Shown: positions 59,350 through 64,000 of the stretch, one piece after another
How the letters are laid out: each line of letters begins with the position of its first letter
How positions within the stretch are numbered: the stretch's first letter is position 1
Assembly (NCBI GenBank): GCA_964017045.1
Contig: OZ024795.1
Span: forward strand, 28,558,366 to 28,622,365
Origin: Omphiscola glabra
Taxonomy: Eukaryota; Mollusca; Gastropoda; Lymnaeidae
DNA: 64,000 bases
Reading direction: 5' to 3'
The notes under the pieces: generated by a model
Seen by the model: only the letters and a program-made list of their open reading frames with translations
What the model was told of the DNA's origin: nothing
Databases searched by the model: none
Program-made: the position numbers and the translations under genes

Positions 59350-59550
59350 CAGGCCTGCACAGCATGCGGCCCGCCAACACCCACTTTGCGGCCCGCGAAA
59401 GAATGAAATATTCTTTCTTCTCACTATTTTCTTAATAGCTTCCCTCTCCCCCCCCCCCCCCCCCCCCGGTCCTATTTATCATCTTTTGACCCGCACAAGT
59501 TTTTCATAAAGTATTACGGCCCGTCTTACATTTTGAGTTGTGCAGGTCTG
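59350..59550. mobile_element. hAT miniature element with perfect 8-bp TSD
   Basis: A 201-bp element. The left end is CAGGCCTGCACAGCATGCGG and the right end, read inward, CAGACCTGCACAACTC. GTTTAGAG occurs at 59342-59349 and again at 59551-59558, a perfect 8-bp target-site duplication with TA at positions 4-5, as in the Buster group of hAT. The sub-terminal GCGGCCCG words occur on both sides. A C-homopolymer of about 20 nt lies near 59448-59467. No coding capacity. Confidence 0.9.
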
Positions 59551-59596
59551 GTTTAGAGAATCGTGAACATGGTGGGTTTTCAATTATGGCTTAGAG

Positions 59597-59929
59597 CATC
59601 GGTTCTCAACCTGTGGGTTGCGACCCCTCTGGAGGTCGAACGACCCTTGCACTGTAAAACACATAGTTATGCAGTAGCAATGAAAATAATTGTATGGTTG
59701 GGAGTCACCACAACATGAGAAACTGTACTAAAGGGTTGCTGCATTAGGAAGGTTGTCTTCCAACCCCCCAGTTCATAATACCATTGTTGAGAAGCCCTTG
59801 CAACCAGTGCAGTATTCCCTTCAAAACCGTGCACAGTTACAACGCGAACCCCTCTGAAACATAGGAGCCAGAATGATCCATGCATTGGTCGTGGGCCCTA
59901 AAAATGTAGAAGAAGGAGAAGAAGCACTG
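59597..59929 (-). mobile_element. SPIN-like hAT element, diverged
   Basis: It begins CATCGGTTCTCAACCTGTGG, continues TTGCGACCCCTCTGG and GGTCGAACGACCC. Later come GGGAGTCACCACAACATGAG and TACTAAAGGGTTGCTGCAT, then TAGGAAGGTTG at 59755. This is the reverse orientation of the elements at 21287 and 21536, and it contains interior sequence the 21287 copy lacks or has lost. Beyond 59755 the SPIN similarity is lost, but the insertion seems to extend to CACTG at 59929. Flanking octamers GCTTAGAG (59589-59596) and GTGTAGAG (59930-59937) match 6 of 8 with central TA, and the 38-bp host repeat resumes there. The last 170 bp may be a secondary insertion or a diverged interior. Confidence 0.75.
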
Positions 59930-60062
59930 GTGTAGAGAGTCATGAGCGTGGTGGGGAATTGCATGACATTTAACATCTTGAACTAGGTGAGAAATTGTCT
60001 TGACAGTGATCCTACCATTTCCTTCAACTTTAATGTGCAAAATGGATTGTTCGTCCAATCCC

Positions 60063-61457
60063 CAGAGGCGTAGCTAAGGGGGAGGGGGAAGATGTCCCTT
60101 GGCGCCAGACTAGTTATGGACGCCAAAATGTGCTTTGGTATTATTTTATTCCAAATTGCAACACTGCGCATTATCCTAGAGCAATCCCTGGAATGGAACT
60201 CACCCCTCTACATCAACTTCGTTGACTACGAGAAAGCGTTTGACAGGGTGGATAGGCAAACCCTCTGGAGACTGTTGAGACATCATGGAGTGCCGCGGAA
60301 AATCACGGACTTAATCAGGAACTCTTACGAGGGGATGACCTGCCGAGTGGTCCAAGGACAACAGGCGACGGATGCTTTCCAGGTGAAGACCGGTGTGAGG
60401 CAGGGATGTTTGCTTTCGCCTTTCCTGTACCTATTGGCCATTGACTGGGTGATGAAAACATCCACACAGCAGAAGCGGAATGGTATTCAATGGACCTTGT
60501 GGGACCAGCTTGATGACCTCGATTTTGCTTACGATCTTGCCCTTCTCTCCCATACCCAAAACAGATGCAGGAGAAGACCAGAACTATTGCAGATATTTCT
60601 GCACGTATTGGTCTTAATATTCACAAAGGGAAGAGCAAGGTCCTCGAGGTCAATGCCGCCACCAATACAGCACCCATCAGGCTCGAAGAGGAAGCGCTCG
60701 AAGAGGTAGAGAGCTTTTTCTACCTTGGCAGCATCGTGGACAAGCAAGGTGGGACAGATGCTGACATCAAAATAAGGGTAGGAAAGGCACGGGCAGCCTT
60801 CCAACAACTCAAGAATGTCTTGGCCTCCAAACACCTAAATACCAAACTGAAGATCAGAACCTTCAACACCATGGTGAAACCGGTTCTACTGTATGGTGCA
60901 GAGACATGGAGAACCACTGCTGGGAATATGAAGAGAATCCAGTCCTTCATCAATAACTACTTAAGAAGGATTCTCGTGATTCACTGGCGCCGACAGAATC
61001 AGCAACCAGAAACTGTGGCAGAGGACAAAGCAAGAACCGGTAGAACAAGAGATCCTCCAGAGAAGATGGAGATGGATCGGCCATGCGCTCAGGAAACCTG
61101 CCTCCAGCATAACTAGACAAGCCTTGAACTGGAACCCTCAAGGAAAACGGAAAAGAGGCAGGCCGAGGAACACTTGGCGCCGTGAAGTGGAAGCGGATAC
61201 CAAGAAACTTGGCCACACTTGGGGGAGGCTGGAGAGATTGGCTCAGGATCGTGATGCCTGGAGGGCTCTTGTAGGCAGCCTATGTCCTAACCACAGAGGT
61301 CGATGAAGATCGGCTGCTGTTCCTCGAGGACGAAAAGGCGAAAAAAGAAGATTATTTTATTGATGAAAATACTGGGTTTGAGAGTTGCGAAAAGAAAGGG
61401 AGGCTCTTTAAAATGCATCTTGTCCCCAAGCGCCAAACACTCTATACTACGCCTCTG
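60063..61457 (+). mobile_element. hAT-like miniature element interrupted by a LINE
   Basis: The left part 60063-60150 (CAGAGGCGTAGCTAAGGGGG ... GGCGCCAGACTAGTTA) and right part 61362-61457 (GTTTGAGAGTTG ... CACTC ... TACGCCTCTG) together match the complete 196-bp element at 57411-57606. Flanking octamers CCAATCCC (60055-60062) and CCACTCCC (61458-61465) match 7 of 8. The 1.2-kb interruption is the LINE at 60151-61350, so the LINE arrived after this element. Confidence 0.88.
60151..61350 (+). mobile_element. 5'-truncated LINE (family A), RT domain with broken catalytic box
   Basis: A 1200-bp insertion flanked by a perfect 11-bp duplication ATTATTTTATT (60140-60150 and 61351-61361). The translation gives NFVDYEKAFDRVDRQTLWRL, TGVRQGCLLSPFLYLLAIDW and DDLDFAYDLALLSH. 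The catalytic box reads FAYD where FADD is expected, so one catalytic aspartate is lost. A frameshift near 60560 moves to the frame with SARIGLNIHKGKSKV, YLGSIVDKQGGTDADIK and VLLYGAETWRTT. A second near 60985 moves to [13 protein letters not shown] and [16 protein letters not shown], ending RGR-stop at 61306. The tail ends in GAAAAAAGAAG, not poly(A). No endonuclease is present. Inactive copy of a non-LTR retrotransposon; clade not assigned. Confidence 0.93.
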
Positions 61458-63194
61458 CCACTCCCTAATATATAGGTAATCCTTTGTAGCACTGTCTACA
61501 CAAGAAACACGATTTGGTTTGCTTTTGCAATATGGTGCCATCCGTACAGTATCTCCGCACTGAGGGCGAGGGGGTATCGATTTTGCGTAGGCGTGGCCCG
61601 GAGGGGGGGGGGGGTTGTTCCCTCAGCAGAAAGTACGTACATTTATTCACAAATTCTGCAGTAATTTTCCTCCCATTCCCACAGTCCATAAACAGCAAAT
61701 TTATATCTCTAAATCTAATGCTGTAACAATATCACGCAATGTTTTGGAGGAGTTATCGTGACAATATTGCCCAGTGTTTTCAAAAGTGAACTCGCTACAT
61801 ACGTCTCTGTGCTAGTAGGCCTCCCCAGTAATGGTAGGCCCGTGTGCCTGTGACGTATTTTGTTCGGCTAAGGCCAGTGGTTCCTGAATTTTTTCGATTT
61901 CCCGGCACCTGTGCCCAATTTAGGTTTGCACCAGGCGCCCTGTGTTAAATTCATATATCGCACTTCGAAATTGCAGATAAATTTAATATATATCTATAGA
62001 TATATAGATAGATATAGATATATATAGATATATATATAAAATAAAGGGTTTGGGTACAATAAATCAAATGCGTCATCTAGTAACTGCCATTGTAGTTTGC
62101 AATGGCCATTGCATAATTTTAAACACTCTGTGGTGCATAATTAGGAAGCCAGTTTTATGTCTTTGCAAATAAAATTCAAAGGATAGAAAAATATACCGGG
62201 TCTATACTTTTAAAAGTATTTAATTTTCGCTATGTAAACTCTGGGAGAGTTGTGAATAACTATTGAATCAATCGAAATTTGAGTTTTTTTGGCGCCCCCC
62301 TCCAAGTGGCACCCACGGCACCTGTCCTGCCTACGAAAACCTTGGTGCGCCACTCCACTTGGCCAAATAAATTCTGGTTAAAGTCACGTCTCTCCTGATG
62401 AGCTCCACAGCGATGGAAATGTAACAAAAATTTTGACCATGTTTTTGGAAGCATCCTCTACACAGGTGAAGTTGGATTTTCTGTAATGACGAACATCAAG
62501 TAAAAAAAAAAAAAAATTTAGGCCTTCACATTTAGGAATTCTAATGAGGTCGGGTGCTACTGACAACTACCACAAATTAAGTAAAATCACAAGTATACAG
62601 TTCAAAGCAAAATATATAATTAAAAACGGCTAAAGTTTTTCTTCGTTTCTTGATACTCTTGATGCCATTTGATACTCTTGATGCCATTGGATATGTTTCT
62701 TTTATGCAAAAGGTATGAAGTATAAAATAGTATGAATACTTCTAACAAGTTCTTTTTAAAATATAAATATATTTTTTTTGAGATTTAATTTGCGGCCCCC
62801 GGTTTCGCGGAACAATTATTTTTTTATTTTTTTTTGGCCCAAGTAATCAAAAAAGTTGGATGACATTATTCTAGGCGAACTTTCGTCTTGCAGTCTCACT
62901 CCATTTATCCACCTCAATGTTACTGACACACCTTTCGACCGATCATATCACAAGACTGCCAACACAGCTCACGAATCATGACGTTCCATACACGTACCAC
63001 ATCACAACAGTACCGGTTATATTTATATCTCTAATAAATAACTTAAGCATAAAAATCTGTCAAATCCATGACATTCATTAATTTATTGGGGAATTTCCCA
63101 GTATTTTCCGCGATGTCTCACACGGCCGCCATCTTGGTTGCGGCGACCCGTAAAATTAAGAATAAAACGTTAAATACTAATGAAAAACTTTCCT
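61458..63194. other. AT-rich spacer with transposon-end remnants
   Basis: CAGTGGTTCCTGAATT at 61875 looks like a hAT left end. A TATAGATA tract lies at 61985-62040. GGTGCGCCACT ending at 62354, preceded by GGCGCCCCCCTCCAAG, looks like a hAT right end. None has a partner with matching terminal repeats. No gene was recognised. Confidence 0.45.
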
Positions 63195-63310
63195 AAAAGT
63201 ATCCCTAAACCAAACCTGAACCCTTAATCTAAACCTAACCTAAACCCTAAATCTATCCCTAAACCTCTAAAAAATCTATCTCTAAACCTAACCTGAACCC
63301 TAAACAATCA
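63195..63310. repeat. Degenerate telomere-like CCTAAAC repeat
   Basis: Words AAACCCTAAA, AAACCTAACCTAAACCCTAA and ATCCCTAAACC recur with 6-7 bp spacing. This resembles decayed CCCTAA telomeric repeat (the animal TTAGGG strand) inside the chromosome, though the mixture with ATCTATCC and CTGAACC shows it is not pure. Confidence 0.6.
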
Positions 63311-63559
63311 CGCTGGGCACTAATAGTGTTAAATAGCCATTTATTGATCTAATTAGTTTTCGAAGGTTCTTTTTAAAAAAATCACCCCATAGCTTCTTAA
63401 TTAAAGGTAACGTTATATTGTAATGTGTTTACCGATTGGCCTCGCAACTGACCAGCCTTACGTTGCCGGTCCGTACAGCAAGAATGTTTATGGTCAAATA
63501 AAAAGGAAATATAATTTATAAACTTGGCACAGGTCCCTCGGGCAGTTTCAGAACTTGTC

Positions 63560-63645
63560 CATCGGTCAGCTAAACTTAAAAGTTTGGGAAACGCTGCGCG
63601 AGACAATGATATGTATTCTAGTTCTAGTGCAGGGATTGGCAACTT
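63560..63645. mobile_element. Two hAT-like termini
   Basis: AAAGTTTGGGAAACGCTG ends at 63596 (right-end type), and CAGGGATTGGCAACTTTTTG starts at 63630 (left-end type). Each resembles a different hAT terminus family. No partner ends were found, and the second may extend beyond the CA repeat. Confidence 0.35.
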
Positions 63646-63677
63646 TTTGCGCACCGTCTGTAATAAATGGATTTCAC

Positions 63678-63697
63678 ACACACACACACACACAACT
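63678..63697. repeat. (CA)n microsatellite
   Basis: About ten CA dinucleotides just after the hAT-like terminus. Confidence 0.9.
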
Positions 63698-64000
63698 CAA
63701 CCCCCAAGGACAAATTAATGAGTGTTTGAACAAAGAAAGACATAACTTAGGGAAGTAGGGTTTCATTTATTGAAGTAGCTTTGGTGGTAAAGAACTACCA
63801 AATGCACGATGGGAAAACCCCAAATTGAGGCTTATCACGTGACTAGTGGCTATAATGTACCAATAGATCATAATCGTTGGGTTAAGGACAATACAGGCGT
63901 GTTTACGGTATAGGTAATTTCAAAACCAGTCATGCGTGTGTAGAAGGGACGGGGGTGAACGAACTGGACCGGGGGAAAAAAGGGGGGGGGGAGGCGAGGT

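Larger units (their letters stand above)
59309..59970. repeat. 38-bp tandem repeat, 3 units, each split by a hAT insertion
   Basis: Removing the two hAT elements below leaves three consecutive units of about 38 bp with the pattern GATCGTGAACATTGTTGG / AATCGTGAACATGGTGGG / AGTCATGAGCGTGGTGGG. The first two end in ATGGTTTAGAG or ATGGCTTAGAG. The insertions lie exactly at the unit boundary. Confidence 0.75.

Overview
This is eukaryotic, non-coding, repeat-dominated DNA. I found no convincing host protein-coding gene, rRNA, tRNA, CRISPR array or bacterial-style operon. Intron-bearing genes cannot be excluded without spliced alignments, but no stretch looks like a conserved exon. By my estimate about a third of the window (roughly 22-23 kb) is tandem repeat: more than 35 independent minisatellite arrays with units of 12 to 64 bp and up to about 140 copies each. 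The rest is AT-rich spacer carrying decayed LINE retrotransposons, short non-autonomous hAT-type DNA transposons and a GC-rich retroposon family. The unusual minisatellite load, the LINE types and the hAT types fit an invertebrate, most plausibly a mollusc (gastropod). That is an inference from style, not a marker-based identification.

Layout. 1-10.3 kb: dense minisatellites (35, 31, 29, 18, 53, 13, 64, 41 and 59 bp units), with a probable hAT element splitting a 29-bp array. 10.3-17 kb: AT-rich spacer, a degenerate array near 13 kb and a 281-bp LINE tail with a 13-bp target-site duplication (TSD) at 16.3 kb. 17-24.7 kb: five larger arrays, a GC-rich retroposon (20143-20691), a SPIN-like hAT miniature element with perfect terminal repeats (21287-21484), and a minus-strand LINE fragment (22043-22785). 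24.7-29.4 kb: a 15-bp array of about 93 copies, a hairpin-forming 22-bp array and several smaller ones. 29.9-31.8 kb: a module repeat and a minus-strand LINE whose RT motif is intact but has a premature stop. 32.9-43.8 kb: the largest arrays (15 bp x about 141 and 32 bp x about 81). 44-48.4 kb: LINE linker fragment, 23/42/12-bp arrays and a second GC-rich retroposon with an 11-bp TSD. 48.5-58 kb: AT-rich spacer with 21, 42 and 12-bp arrays and two short inverted-repeat elements. 58.5-61.5 kb: two hAT elements inserted at equivalent sites of a 38-bp tandem repeat, and a truncated LINE nested inside a hAT-like miniature element. 61.5-64 kb: AT-rich, transposon-end remnants and telomere-like CCTAAA-type sequence.

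The longest open reading frames (712, 592, 571, 460, 398, 363 and 303 aa) all lie inside tandem arrays and are by-products of repetition, not genes. The most interesting items are the SPIN-type hAT elements (a family known for horizontal transfer), the two GC-rich retroposons delimited by TSDs, the datable nesting of LINE in hAT, and the 53-bp array that looks like a trimer of an adjacent 18-bp array.
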